DNA of 64,000 nucleotides from Vibrio tubiashii ATCC 19109 (GTDB lineage Bacteria; Pseudomonadota; Gammaproteobacteria; Enterobacterales; Vibrionaceae): NCBI RefSeq assembly GCF_000772105.1, contig NZ_CP009355.1, positions 1,702,583 to 1,766,582 of the forward strand, read 5' to 3'. Shown piece by piece: positions 34,893 to 42,613 of this stretch (position 1 is its first letter; each line of letters starts with the position of its first letter). The notes under the pieces were generated by a model. It saw only the letters and a program-made list of their open reading frames with translations, ran no database searches and was not told where the DNA came from. The position numbers and the translations under genes were made by a program.

Positions 34893-36224
34893 TTAGAAAA
34901 TCGGCTTTTGCTTGTCTTTCACGTAGAAAAACAGACTGATAGCAACAAACAAAAACGTAAAGTAGTAGAAGAATGAAGAAAGAGACGCAATAAAGTCGAT
35001 GTGTTGCTCTATCTGCTCTTCGCTATAGTTTTTAGACAGCAATTTGTAATAGTAAGCGTACAAAATACCAATCATCCCATAGCCGAGGTTAAACATGAGC
35101 CCTTTAAAGCTCAGTACTGTGGCTCGGTTGTGTGATTCGGTGTTTTTGTTGAGGTGGTAGCTAATGAAGATGTTCATCGTCATGATGATGAAGATTAATA
35201 GCAACGCCGGAATCACCCCGTAAATAGACCAGCCTAAGCTAATCCAGTAATAGGTTGCCATCGTCGCGATTCCCATGATGGCAATAAACCTTCTCGGAGC
35301 GATGCTCTCCGCCAACTTTCGACTTTGCCCCGCTAATACAATTTGCAGCAAACTTATCCCTGCGCCAATCAACCCAAAATAGATGATGGGAATATCGATC
35401 GCTCGATAGTACTGGCTGTTCATGGTTAAAAACATCCGTGAAGTGTGCTCGAACAGGCTGTAATAAAGCAGAATAAACAGAACATAGGGTGTGGAGATCA
35501 CCCACTTACCCGTGTTCATGGTGAGCTTAAGACTTGCCATCGTCGTTGCCAACTTACCGCTGTCACTTGGCAGCGTCTTCTTCTCTTCCCTCATGCTAAA
35601 TGCTGCGTACATGGCGATAAGGGCAACAAATAAGGTCGCATAAACAGGGATGCGCATTATATCTTGGGTTGTTTCTGGCGCTGAAAATCCCAGTAGATGA
35701 TAGACATGAGCCATAAAGTTAACGTCGTACATTGCAGCGCCTACCAAGGTAACAACTATGCCGACACTTGAAGCGATACGTAATTGAATCTGCAACACTC
35801 GCGGCCAAAGTTCTTCTTTACCCTGCTCTTTAAGCGTGTCATAAGCCAGTGCTTCATCGGCACCACTGGCTAGTGCCATAGCCAAACCGCTCAAGACCCG
35901 GTTTACCCAAAATACCATGAACACTAAGGTGGGATTGCCAGTCGGAACAAAGGCGATCATGGCGATTTCTATAAACATGACAATTGAGGACAGCACCACC
36001 AGCTTCTTACGCCCTAGAGTATCGGCAAATGCACCCGATGGTACTTCTGCTAGAACAATGGTTGCCGCCCAAACTACATTGAGCATAGCAAACTGAGAAA
36101 GGGTCAAACCATAGTCTAAGTAGAGTAAAGTGAAGACTGGATAGTAAAAGCGCGCAAAGTAGCTGCTTCGGAACATTAAGAAGCAGCGAACATTGCGGAT
36201 TTGAAGGATTTGTTTGAGAGTCAT
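34893..36224 (-). CDS. Major facilitator superfamily transporter
   Basis: A 443-residue membrane protein with about 12 hydrophobic segments. It opens RNVRCFLMFRSSYFARFYYPVFTLLYL and has the loop motif between helices 2 and 3, VPSGAFADTLGRKKLVVLS, an MFS signature. A soluble loop near 210-235 separates the halves. The substrate is unknown and its neighbours give no hint. It is convergent with the SRAP gene. Confidence 0.85.
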   Translation of the reverse strand: MTLKQILQIRNVRCFLMFRSSYFARFYYPVFTLLYLDYGLTLSQFAMLNVVWAATIVLAEVPSGAFADTLGRKKLVVLSSIVMFIEIAMIAFVPTGNPTLVFMVFWVNRVLSGLAMALASGADEALAYDTLKEQGKEELWPRVLQIQLRIASSVGIVVTLVGAAMYDVNFMAHVYHLLGFSAPETTQDIMRIPVYATLFVALIAMYAAFSMREEKKTLPSDSGKLATTMASLKLTMNTGKWVISTPYVLFILLYYSLFEHTSRMFLTMNSQYYRAIDIPIIYFGLIGAGISLLQIVLAGQSRKLAESIAPRRFIAIMGIATMATYYWISLGWSIYGVIPALLLIFIIMTMNIFISYHLNKNTESHNRATVLSFKGLMFNLGYGMIGILYAYYYKLLSKNYSEEQIEQHIDFIASLSSFFYYFTFLFVAISLFFYVKDKQKPIF

Positions 36225-36383
36225 TAAATACTCAGCAGATTGAATAACATAAAACTATGTATATACCCTTTTTTAATTGGACTCTAGAATCTTTACTAAG
36301 TTGACCAAGTCAAACGCATCAAGCGATAAACAGATTCCATTATTAGACAACCTCCCAACTTAAGCTTTTACACTGTAAAACAG

Positions 36384-36977
36384 CTACATTCCGTACCGGA
36401 AAGGTTTTCCGATAGTCACCATATCGCGATGAATAGGAGCAAGCGCTTGAGCATAGTGGGCAAGCAATGACAAGGTATACTGACTACGTTGGTGCATCTC
36501 ATCATCTTGTAATTGGTGAGCTTGGGTCATCAGCGTTTCGATATTGCGAAACATCAGATGATCAGGCAAAAAACAGGCATGGTTGTTTTTGCTGCCAGTC
36601 ATACGTAGTTCACTTATCGGATAGACACCATTCACACTGGCAGAAACACTCACTAGCAATACAGGCTTGTGCGCTAGCTCTTCATCAGTCGTTAACAGCA
36701 AGAAATTCTTAATTGCAGGTGTCGCCATTCCATGCCACTCAGGCGAGATAAGAATCACTGCATCAGATTGCCTTAACATTTCTGCAATAGGGGGCCATTG
36801 CTGCCACTCTTCGGATTGCTGCCAAACACCTTCATTCCACAGCGGCAAATTAAGCTGATGTAAATCCAAGATATTGATAGTTTCAAAGTGCTTTTCAGAT
36901 AATGATTCTAAATAGCGAGCGACGTTTAAGCTCTGCGAATTGTCACGCTGGCTGCCAGATACGATAGTAAGATTCAT
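36384..36977 (-). CDS. NADPH-dependent FMN reductase family protein
   Basis: A 197-residue flavodoxin-like protein. It begins NLTIVSGSQRDNSQSLNVARYLE (the phosphate loop), with SDAVILISPEWHGMATPAIKNFLL (the flavin-contact motif usually SPEYNGS) and LLVSVSASVNGVYP further on. These enzymes reduce FMN, quinones or azo compounds. Its ATG follows the EamA stop by one base, so the two are translationally coupled and under the MarR operators at 37919. A co-expressed exporter and flavin reductase suggest a response to a redox-active compound. Confidence 0.85.
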   Translation of the reverse strand: MNLTIVSGSQRDNSQSLNVARYLESLSEKHFETINILDLHQLNLPLWNEGVWQQSEEWQQWPPIAEMLRQSDAVILISPEWHGMATPAIKNFLLLTTDEELAHKPVLLVSVSASVNGVYPISELRMTGSKNNHACFLPDHLMFRNIETLMTQAHQLQDDEMHQRSQYTLSLLAHYAQALAPIHRDMVTIGKPFRYGM

Positions 36978-36978
36978 A

Positions 36979-37893
36979 TTAGTTTCCTTCTAGTGATCGA
37001 ACGGTTGGAGTTTGATTAGATAGAGTCGATTTGCCTGAAGAGTGATGGCTTACAAGTACAATAGAGACTAAAACCAGTAATGCTCCAAGCAACTGAAATA
37101 CCGACAAATGCTGGTCGAGAACGATATAACCCAAGATACAAGCAGAGACACTGCTTAAAAAACCGAGAAATGAGACCGTCGTTGTAGGCAGCTGATCAAT
37201 GCCTCTAAACCACAGAAAATACCCAACTACGGCTCCGAAAACACTCAGGTATAAGTAACCCAGAGCGTTCATTAGCGTTAGTTGATGAGGTACCCCCTCA
37301 AACCATATAGCAACTGGGAGCAGCATTAATCCACCAAACAGGAGCTGCCAACCCGTAAAATTCAGCACAGACATGCCTGTAGGTCTGCCCCATTTTTTAG
37401 TCAAAACGACCCCACTCGCCATGCTTAATGTTCCAACATTCGCGACAATGAGACCGACTAAATCTAACTTCGCGGTACTATTTAGGACCAGTAAAGCGAT
37501 TCCAAAGATGCCCACTACTGAGGCGATTAGCTGTATTGCAGACACCTTTACACTGAGTAACCACCAACTCAGCAATATCACGACAACAGGTTGAATAGAC
37601 ATCACCATAGCGGCCATACCACCCGGTAAGTAGGTCGCTGCAAAAAATAGGCAATAAAAGAACAACCCAATGTTCAAAAATCCGAGTCCCCCAAGTCGAG
37701 CAAGCCACGCCGAGCTGGGTAGCGTTTTACCAAACAATACGAGCAACAAACCTGCCGGTAGGGCTCTAATCGTTGCAGCGAGCAAAGGGCTTTCCGCTGG
37801 CAATAACTCTGTCGTCACTATGTAAGTACTTCCCCATACGATAGGGGCGAATGCCGTCAACACTATGGTTTTAATCTGATGCAAATCCTTCAC
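36979..37893 (-). CDS. EamA/DMT-family transporter (pair 2)
   Basis: From a GTG at 37893 (VKDLHQIKTIVL, 304 residues) with TGGAGAGAC six to twelve bases upstream; the longer ATG frame from 37920 runs into the 30-bp operator palindrome and is unlikely. It has ten hydrophobic segments and two EamA halves (APIVWGSTYIVTTELLP with AATIRALPAGLLLVL, and the second from about LVGLIVANVGTLSM). Its substrate is unknown. It is the first gene of an operon with the flavin reductase and is divergent from its MarR regulator. Confidence 0.85.
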   Translation of the reverse strand: MKDLHQIKTIVLTAFAPIVWGSTYIVTTELLPAESPLLAATIRALPAGLLLVLFGKTLPSSAWLARLGGLGFLNIGLFFYCLFFAATYLPGGMAAMVMSIQPVVVILLSWWLLSVKVSAIQLIASVVGIFGIALLVLNSTAKLDLVGLIVANVGTLSMASGVVLTKKWGRPTGMSVLNFTGWQLLFGGLMLLPVAIWFEGVPHQLTLMNALGYLYLSVFGAVVGYFLWFRGIDQLPTTTVSFLGFLSSVSACILGYIVLDQHLSVFQLLGALLVLVSIVLVSHHSSGKSTLSNQTPTVRSLEGN

Positions 37894-37918
37894 TAGAGTC
37901 TCTCCATATAACCTCAAC

Positions 37919-37998
37919 AAAAAGTATCTTTTGCAAAAGATACTTTTTATAAAGTAATGGCAACTTAACTTTTGATCAAGTATCTTTTTAAAAAGATA
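37919..37998. promoter_or_regulatory. Two MarR operators between eamA and marR (pair 2)
   Basis: A 30-bp perfect palindrome spans 37919-37948, centred on GTATCTTTTGCAAAAGATAC. A second perfect 18-bp palindrome, TATCTTTTTAAAAAGATA, lies at 37981-37998, 19 bases before the marR ATG. Both share the TATCTT...AAGATA arms of the pair-1 operators (33222-33298). Confidence 0.8.
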
Positions 37999-38016
37999 TT
38001 TAGATGAGAGATAAAA

Positions 38017-38508
38017 ATGCCATCAGATAGTGTCGATTTAATTTTGGCTCAATGGAAACAAGCAAGACCCGATTTAAACTGCTCGTCGATGGGAGTTGTT
38101 GGCCGCTTGCGTCGCACAAGCAATCTGTGGAAGTCGAAGATGGACAGCGTGTTTAAGCAACATGGACTAAGCAGCATTGAGTTCGACATCTTAGCAACAA
38201 TGCGCCGTAGCGATGCCCATGGCATTACCCCAACAGAGTTATATAAAACTCTTATGCTGTCTTCTGGGGCAGTGAGCACTCGGATAGAACATTTGGTTAA
38301 GCAAGAACTTGTGGAGAGAGTTTTCAGTGAACATGACAGACGCAGCTGTAAGGTGATTCTAACCAATAAAGGCATTGAACTTGTCGATAACGCCCTGAAC
38401 GATCACGTCGACAATATGAACAATATGCTTAGCGCTCTAAACCCAGATGAACAAGATCAACTTGCCAATCTACTACGCAAAGTACTGTTATCTGAAGGTA
38501 AACAATAG
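38017..38508 (+). CDS. MarR-family regulator (pair 2)
   Basis: A 163-residue MarR protein. The core (SSIEFDILATMRRSDAHGITPTELYKTLMLSSGAVSTRIEHL as landmark, then FSEHDRRSCKVIL) matches the pair-1 regulator at the same positions, including FDxLATxRRS, TPxEL and the DRRS wing. The two are paralogues with the same gene order and the same operator arms, so crosstalk is likely. GAGAGAT precedes the ATG. It is divergent from the EamA-flavin reductase operon. Confidence 0.88.
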   Translation: MPSDSVDLILAQWKQARPDLNCSSMGVVGRLRRTSNLWKSKMDSVFKQHGLSSIEFDILATMRRSDAHGITPTELYKTLMLSSGAVSTRIEHLVKQELVERVFSEHDRRSCKVILTNKGIELVDNALNDHVDNMNNMLSALNPDEQDQLANLLRKVLLSEGKQ

Positions 38509-38669
38509 CTACCCCAAAATCGATTTCCGACGAACTCACAGCAGAAACATAGAAGACATTCATTTTCTATTTAATCAATAACATGAACCCACTGAAAAGC
38601 GGTTCTTGTTTACCGAAACTGTATGTAAACATTAGTTGTTCTCGAAATGCGATAACTAAGAAACCAACT

Positions 38670-38695
38670 TTATTATTGGCATATGCCAATAATAA
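38670..38695. promoter_or_regulatory. 26-bp perfect palindrome upstream of the NifX-like gene
   Basis: A palindrome centred on ATTGGCATATGCCAAT extends perfectly to 26 bp (38670-38695), 43 bases before the start of the NifX-like gene. A symmetric site this long and exact should bind a dimer. The DUF134 protein encoded three genes on is the natural candidate. Confidence 0.65.
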
Positions 38696-38737
38696 GTCGT
38701 TATAGTGCTCTAAATTTCAACGAATTTTGGAGCCAGC

Positions 38738-39163
38738 ATGATCTACGCAATTCCTTGTATTAACAACGTGGTAAGTAATCACTTCTCTCGCTGCCAGCAA
38801 ATCGCCATCATTGATTCCATCACGCAGCAAACACAGTACCTCTCTATCTCTGAGGATGAATCTTGTTGTAGTGCTAAGAAAAAGTGGCAACACGTTATCG
38901 CTGGTTACAAAGTAGACATTGTTGTAGTGAGAAACATTGGCCAAAATATGCTCAAAGGGCTGTTTCAATCTAAAGTTAAAGTGTTAGCCACAAAAGCGAA
39001 GCAAGATGTGCACAGCATCAATTTTGCCGAGCTGATTGCAGTAGAGAGTTTGGATTACTGTCGAATATCACCAAAGAAAAAAGCTTGTGGCAAAAACAAC
39101 GCCACTCTCGCTTTGGCACCGTCGCAACCAAACTGGCGTTCAATCCGGAGGATTAGACGATGA
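38738..39163 (+). CDS. NifX/NifB-associated (dinitrogenase Fe-Mo cofactor family) protein
   Basis: A 141-residue protein with the NifX/DiNase-Fe-Mo domain. It begins IYAIPCINNVVSNHFSRCQQIAI, with the usual DIVVVRNIGQNMLKGLFQSKVKVL core near 75-100 (IGxNMxxxL). It has a Cys pair (ESCCSAKKKW) and another Cys in KKKACGKNN. Homologues bind iron-sulphur or molybdenum-iron precursors; here there is no nitrogenase, so a general Fe-S or metal role is likely. GGAG precedes the start. It overlaps the next gene by 4 bp and shares an upstream palindrome with the trio. Confidence 0.8.
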   Translation: MIYAIPCINNVVSNHFSRCQQIAIIDSITQQTQYLSISEDESCCSAKKKWQHVIAGYKVDIVVVRNIGQNMLKGLFQSKVKVLATKAKQDVHSINFAELIAVESLDYCRISPKKKACGKNNATLALAPSQPNWRSIRRIRR

Positions 39164-39354
39164 CGTTACTACTTACAGTACTTATTTTCGTTAGCTTTAT
39201 AGCCTTAATGGCGATCGGGGTGATGTTCTCTCGCCGACCAATTCAAGGCAGTTGCGGTGGGTTATCGAAGCTAAACATCACTCGGGAGTGCGATTGCAAA
39301 GATGTATGCGAAGGGACAAAGCGCACACTTTATCAAATCAAAGAACCTGAGTAG
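39160..39354 (+). CDS. NqrM-like small Cys-rich membrane protein (DUF539)
   Basis: A 64-residue protein with one N-terminal membrane helix (about 3-24) followed by GSCGGLSKLNITRECDCKDVC. It resembles NqrM, the small protein needed to mature the Fe site of the Na+-NQR, with its helix plus GSCGGL and C.C..C pattern. Four cysteines could hold iron. NqrM proper is normally encoded beside nqr genes, so this is a paralogue. It overlaps the NifX-like gene by 4 bp (ATGA). Confidence 0.75.
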   Translation: MTLLLTVLIFVSFIALMAIGVMFSRRPIQGSCGGLSKLNITRECDCKDVCEGTKRTLYQIKEPE

Positions 39355-39361
39355 CTCAAGC

Positions 39362-39634
39362 CTATTGAAGTTTTAGGGCATGACCTTGGATGATGCTGCT
39401 AGCAACCTTTTGCCTCGCGCGTTTAATGATGTTTCCAAACGTTTGGCGCGACACCTGCATTTGCACGGCGGCATCAATCTGATTCAGTCCTTCTTGATCA
39501 GCAAGTTTCAGGGCTTCTAATTCATCCGGCAACAGCTCAACAATCTGCAACTCATCCATAGTGACGCCATTGGGTTTGTAAAAAGCATGAGCTGCATGAG
39601 TGCAAATGTGACGATGTTTCTTAGGACGGGCCAT
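39362..39634 (-). CDS. DUF134 helix-turn-helix protein (UPF0251)
   Basis: A 90-residue protein from the ATG at 39634 (MARPKKHRHICTHAAH). This family's marks are the RPKKHR start, a Cys/His patch near 11-16, and the HTH with LNQIDAAVQMQVSRQTFGNIIKRARQKVA. The open frame runs on to 39814 but that part is the promoter and leader of cysS. DUF134 genes commonly stand next to NifX-like genes, as here. It probably controls the convergent trio and is the best candidate to bind the palindrome at 38670. Confidence 0.8.
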   Translation of the reverse strand: MARPKKHRHICTHAAHAFYKPNGVTMDELQIVELLPDELEALKLADQEGLNQIDAAVQMQVSRQTFGNIIKRARQKVASSIIQGHALKLQ

Positions 39635-39763
39635 GATCAAGTTCCAACACCAATTCAATGATGCTTCAAAGTTGGTTAGCCTGTAATTGTAACAACCTAA
39701 CCAATTCGAAACCATGTGAATCCAAAGGTTGCATTTATCACACCTCTTCTTTAGGGTAAAAGC

Positions 39764-39847
39764 ATGACATATTTGTTTAGCTACACCTCTCCAGTTTGTT
39801 GCTGCTGTAATCACTTCGATATACGGCGGCTTTCGTGTAGCTATTAG
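39764..39847 (+). CDS. Cysteine-codon leader peptide of cysS (27 aa)
   Basis: ATG at 39764 to TAG at 39845-39847, with AGGG seven bases before the start. The peptide begins MTYLFSYTSPV, followed by four consecutive Cys codons (TGT TGC TGC TGT at 39797-39808) and a fifth Cys codon at 39836-39838. It lies 76 bases before a cysteinyl-tRNA synthetase gene and ends 26 bases before a terminator hairpin. Downstream of the Cys run, CGGCGGCTT (39824-39832) can pair with AGGCCGCTG (39873-39881), the left arm of that terminator. This is the layout of ribosome-stalling attenuation, by analogy with the trp and his leaders: when charged Cys-tRNA is scarce the ribosome stalls at the Cys run, the antiterminator forms and cysS is transcribed. 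Confidence 0.75.
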   Translation: MTYLFSYTSPVCCCCNHFDIRRLSCSY

Positions 39848-39872
39848 TTAGCAAAAATCTATACCTAATCAC

Positions 39873-39904
39873 AGGCCGCTGATGTTCTCATCCGCGGCCT
39901 TTTT
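39873..39904 (+). terminator. Attenuator terminator in the cysS leader
   Basis: AGGCCGC (39873-39879) pairs with GCGGCCT (39894-39900); an inner GATG...CATC pair (39881-39884 with 39889-39892) extends the stem past one mismatch. TTTT follows. It stands between the Cys leader peptide and the cysS start at 39924. Confidence 0.8.
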
Positions 39905-39923
39905 GTATTTGAAGGAACAATCT

Positions 39924-41294
39924 ATGACCTCAGCGACTCTTTCGTTATTTGACACTATGTCTCGTGAACAAAGACCATTTAAGTCCATTGATAGCAATAC
40001 CGTAGGCCTTTATGCTTGTGGTCCAACCGTATATGACTACGCTCACGCGGGTAACTTACGTACCTACCTTTTTGTCGATACCTTAAGACGCGTGTTGTCA
40101 CTCAATGGGTATCAAGTAAATCACGTTATGAACATCACAGACGTTGGCCATCTGACTTCAGATGCCGACACTGGTGAAGACAAAATGGAGAAAGGCGCTA
40201 GAAAACAAAATAGGTCTGCCTGGGAAATAGCGAAATATTTTGAGCAAGCTTTCCTAACGGACTTAAAGCAGCTCAATATCTTGACCCCAACCACCATCTG
40301 CCGAGCAACAGAGCATATCCAAGAGCAAATAGACTTCATCACTGAACTAGAAGAGAAAGGCTTCACCTACCGGACCCGTGATGGAGTCTATTTTGACACC
40401 AGTAAATTAACTGAATATGGTCGACTCGCACGTTTAGATACTTCAGGTTTAGAGGCCGGAATTAGGGTCAACATGGCTAATAAAAAGCTGGCGACAGACT
40501 TCGCATTGTGGAAACTTTCTGGCGAGCAGGCAAGGCAAATGGAATGGCCAAGTCCTTGGGGTGTTGGATTTCCCGGCTGGCACATCGAGTGTTCCGCAAT
40601 GGCGGAAAAATACCTAGGAGAACAATTCGACATTCATGTCGGCGGCGAGGACCATATTCCTATCCATCACACTAACGAGATCGCGCAGTGCCAAGCAAAA
40701 AACGGGCACATACAAGCAAACTATTGGCTTCACGGTTTTTTTCTACAACTTAACAAAGAGAAAATTTCTAAATCTGGCACTTCTTTGCGCCTAGATGCGT
40801 TACTCGAGCGTGGATTTGAGCCCTTAGCCTATCGCTACCTAACATTAACGAGTCACTATAGAAGTCATCTAAGCTTTACTTGGGAAAGTTTACAAGGAGC
40901 GCAAACAGCACTAAAACGACTGAGAAACAAGGTGGCTAAGCTAGCAGATAACGGGCAGTTGATAGAGGAATATAAGCTGCGTTTTATCCAGCTCATCAAT
41001 CAAGATCTAAATATGCCAAAGGCTCTCGCTTTGTTATGGGATGTATTAGACAGCGCCTACCCTAGCCAAGATATAAAAGCTACTGTGTTGTTTTTTGATA
41101 AGATATTCGGCCTGAATATTGACCATATTGAAGAGGTTATAGTACCCGACGAGGTCATAAAACTTGCCGAGGAGAGACTGTTACTGAAGCAACAAAAGCG
41201 CTTTGCGGATGCCGATAAGATCCGAGAACAAATCACAGCACTTGGATACCGAGTTGCCGATAAAGGCGACAAGTTCGAATTTACTCCTCTGTAA
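39924..41294 (+). CDS. cysS: Cysteinyl-tRNA synthetase, divergent type
   Basis: A 456-residue class-I synthetase from the ATG at 39924 ([10 protein letters not shown]), preceded by GAAGGA. HIGH is HAGN (41-44), KMSKS is KISKS (280-284), and zinc ligands are Cys32 (YACGPT), Cys223 (HIECSAM), His248/249 and Glu252. The insertion with [20 protein letters not shown] near 85-105 is not what I recall of the usual gamma-proteobacterial CysRS (which has NITDIDDKII there). I therefore think this is a second, possibly transferred, copy beyond the housekeeping gene on chromosome I. Its leader carries a Cys attenuator. Confidence 0.9.
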   Translation: MTSATLSLFDTMSREQRPFKSIDSNTVGLYACGPTVYDYAHAGNLRTYLFVDTLRRVLSLNGYQVNHVMNITDVGHLTSDADTGEDKMEKGARKQNRSAWEIAKYFEQAFLTDLKQLNILTPTTICRATEHIQEQIDFITELEEKGFTYRTRDGVYFDTSKLTEYGRLARLDTSGLEAGIRVNMANKKLATDFALWKLSGEQARQMEWPSPWGVGFPGWHIECSAMAEKYLGEQFDIHVGGEDHIPIHHTNEIAQCQAKNGHIQANYWLHGFFLQLNKEKISKSGTSLRLDALLERGFEPLAYRYLTLTSHYRSHLSFTWESLQGAQTALKRLRNKVAKLADNGQLIEEYKLRFIQLINQDLNMPKALALLWDVLDSAYPSQDIKATVLFFDKIFGLNIDHIEEVIVPDEVIKLAEERLLLKQQKRFADADKIREQITALGYRVADKGDKFEFTPL

Positions 41295-41307
41295 TAACGT
41301 CACTAAC

Positions 41308-41340
41308 GCGCAGAAAGGCTCAATTGCTTTCTGCGCTCTA
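41308..41340. terminator. Bidirectional terminator between cysS and the VOC gene
   Basis: Perfect 10-bp stem GCGCAGAAAG (41308-41317) with CTTTCTGCGC (41327-41336) and a 9-base loop. Confidence 0.75.
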
Positions 41341-41345
41341 GCGCT

Positions 41346-41765
41346 TTAACTCGATAAATTACGCAGTTTTGGATCGTCGGTTAGGTATTCAACAAACTCA
41401 ATCTCAAATCCTGCGGGATCAACGAAGTAGACATTTTTACGGTAAGGTTCATCAGCGCCCGGCTTAGCGATAGGATAACCCGCTTCAACCAATCGGCCGA
41501 TCACCGCATCAATGTTATTGGTGACATAAGCAAAGTGGGCGAGTCCTACCTGATGGCCTGCCAGTTCTCGATTGTTTCCTTCACCGTGGTCACTCATTGC
41601 GATATATTGGTACTCATCGCCGAAATGTAGCCAGTTTCTCGGTTTGCCACTCCACTCCCCTTGACCTTCATCGCGCACCGACCAATGTGGAAATGCTGCT
41701 TGATAAAACTTCAACATCTCAGGGATGTCCTTAACCACTAAATTCACATGCTCTAGTTGAATCAT
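41346..41765 (-). CDS. VOC-family (glyoxalase/bleomycin-resistance-like) protein
   Basis: A 139-residue vicinal-oxygen-chelate protein with two beta-alpha-beta-beta-beta modules. It begins MIQLEHVNLVVKDIPEMLKFYQAAF, with metal candidates at His6, His in VGLAHFAYVT and Glu in GFEIEFVEYL. These proteins act as dioxygenases, isomerases or binding proteins. The specific function is unknown. It is a single gene with GGAG before its ATG. Confidence 0.85.
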   Translation of the reverse strand: MIQLEHVNLVVKDIPEMLKFYQAAFPHWSVRDEGQGEWSGKPRNWLHFGDEYQYIAMSDHGEGNNRELAGHQVGLAHFAYVTNNIDAVIGRLVEAGYPIAKPGADEPYRKNVYFVDPAGFEIEFVEYLTDDPKLRNLSS

Positions 41766-41877
41766 TGCTTTCTCCTTATCAATTCCTAGTCAACAAGAAG
41801 TATGCTAAAACCTCAACCAAGGTTGAGGTAAAGAACTATTTTAAATTTTATTGGAGAGTGTTTTCAGGCATCAATAC

Positions 41878-42438
41878 TCAGGATTGCTCGGTAGGTTTAA
41901 TCACTCGACATGGGCTACCCGCAGCGACAACGTTAGCTGGAATGTCTATGGTCACAACACTTCCCGCTCCAACCACGCTATTTTCACCGATGGAGACACC
42001 AGGGCAGACGATCACACCACCGCCAAGCCAAACATTGTCGCCAATAGTAATCGGTGTACCAAACTCGACGCCTTCTTCAACACGACCTTTCACGTCGAGA
42101 GGGTGACCTGCCGTGTAGATTTGTACGTTAGGAGCAAAGAGGACGTTATCACCGATATGAACTTCAGCCACATCCAACACCACACAGTTGAAATTAGCGT
42201 AGAAGTTTTTGCCGAGTTTTATATTCGAACCGTAGTCACAACGAAATGGAGGTTCTAGGTAAGCGTCTTTAGAATCAGGGATCAGAGTATCAATCGCGCT
42301 GCGCCACTCTTCGGTATCTGGAATACTATTGTTGAGCTTTTGCAGAACTTTACGACATGAAATTCGGTCATTGTATAGTTCTTTATCCCATGCATCATAC
42401 GGCTCGCCAGCGAGCATTTTCTCTTTTTCGCTTCTCAT
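41878..42438 (-). CDS. Maltose/galactoside-type O-acetyltransferase
   Basis: A 186-residue left-handed beta-helix acetyltransferase. It starts MRSEKEKMLAGEPYDAWDKEL, the Maa/LacA N-terminal motif. Hexapeptide repeats run from about 70 to 170, with the catalytic His in YTAGHPLDVKGR. The C-terminal stretch PANVVAAGSPCRVIK is typical. It transfers acetyl from acetyl-CoA to a sugar hydroxyl; whether to maltose, a galactoside or another sugar is not clear. It is monocistronic. Confidence 0.88.
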   Translation of the reverse strand: MRSEKEKMLAGEPYDAWDKELYNDRISCRKVLQKLNNSIPDTEEWRSAIDTLIPDSKDAYLEPPFRCDYGSNIKLGKNFYANFNCVVLDVAEVHIGDNVLFAPNVQIYTAGHPLDVKGRVEEGVEFGTPITIGDNVWLGGGVIVCPGVSIGENSVVGAGSVVTIDIPANVVAAGSPCRVIKPTEQS

Positions 42439-42613
42439 ATTACTTACCAGTCAATCTTAAATTTACCATCGAAATATCGCATACCAATGTCAGCTTATAA
42501 AAAGATTAAATCACTAAATTAACACAGCGTGTGATAGGTCACTTTTTGCGTCATATCGACGTAAACAGGTGGTTGTAAGTAATTACTCACTGTTATGTTT
42601 TCAAAGGTTAATA

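Noticed and set aside
39632..39643. ATGATCAAGTTC as an RctB iteron
   Set aside because: Only nine bases match; it overlaps the DUF134 start codon and is isolated.
39635..39814. N-terminal extension of the DUF134 protein
   Set aside because: The family begins at MARPKK; the extension overlaps the cysS promoter and Cys leader.
41765..42258. Overlapping plus-strand ORFs opposite the O-acetyltransferase
   Set aside because: Shadows of the acetyltransferase on the other strand; no family resemblance or ribosome site.
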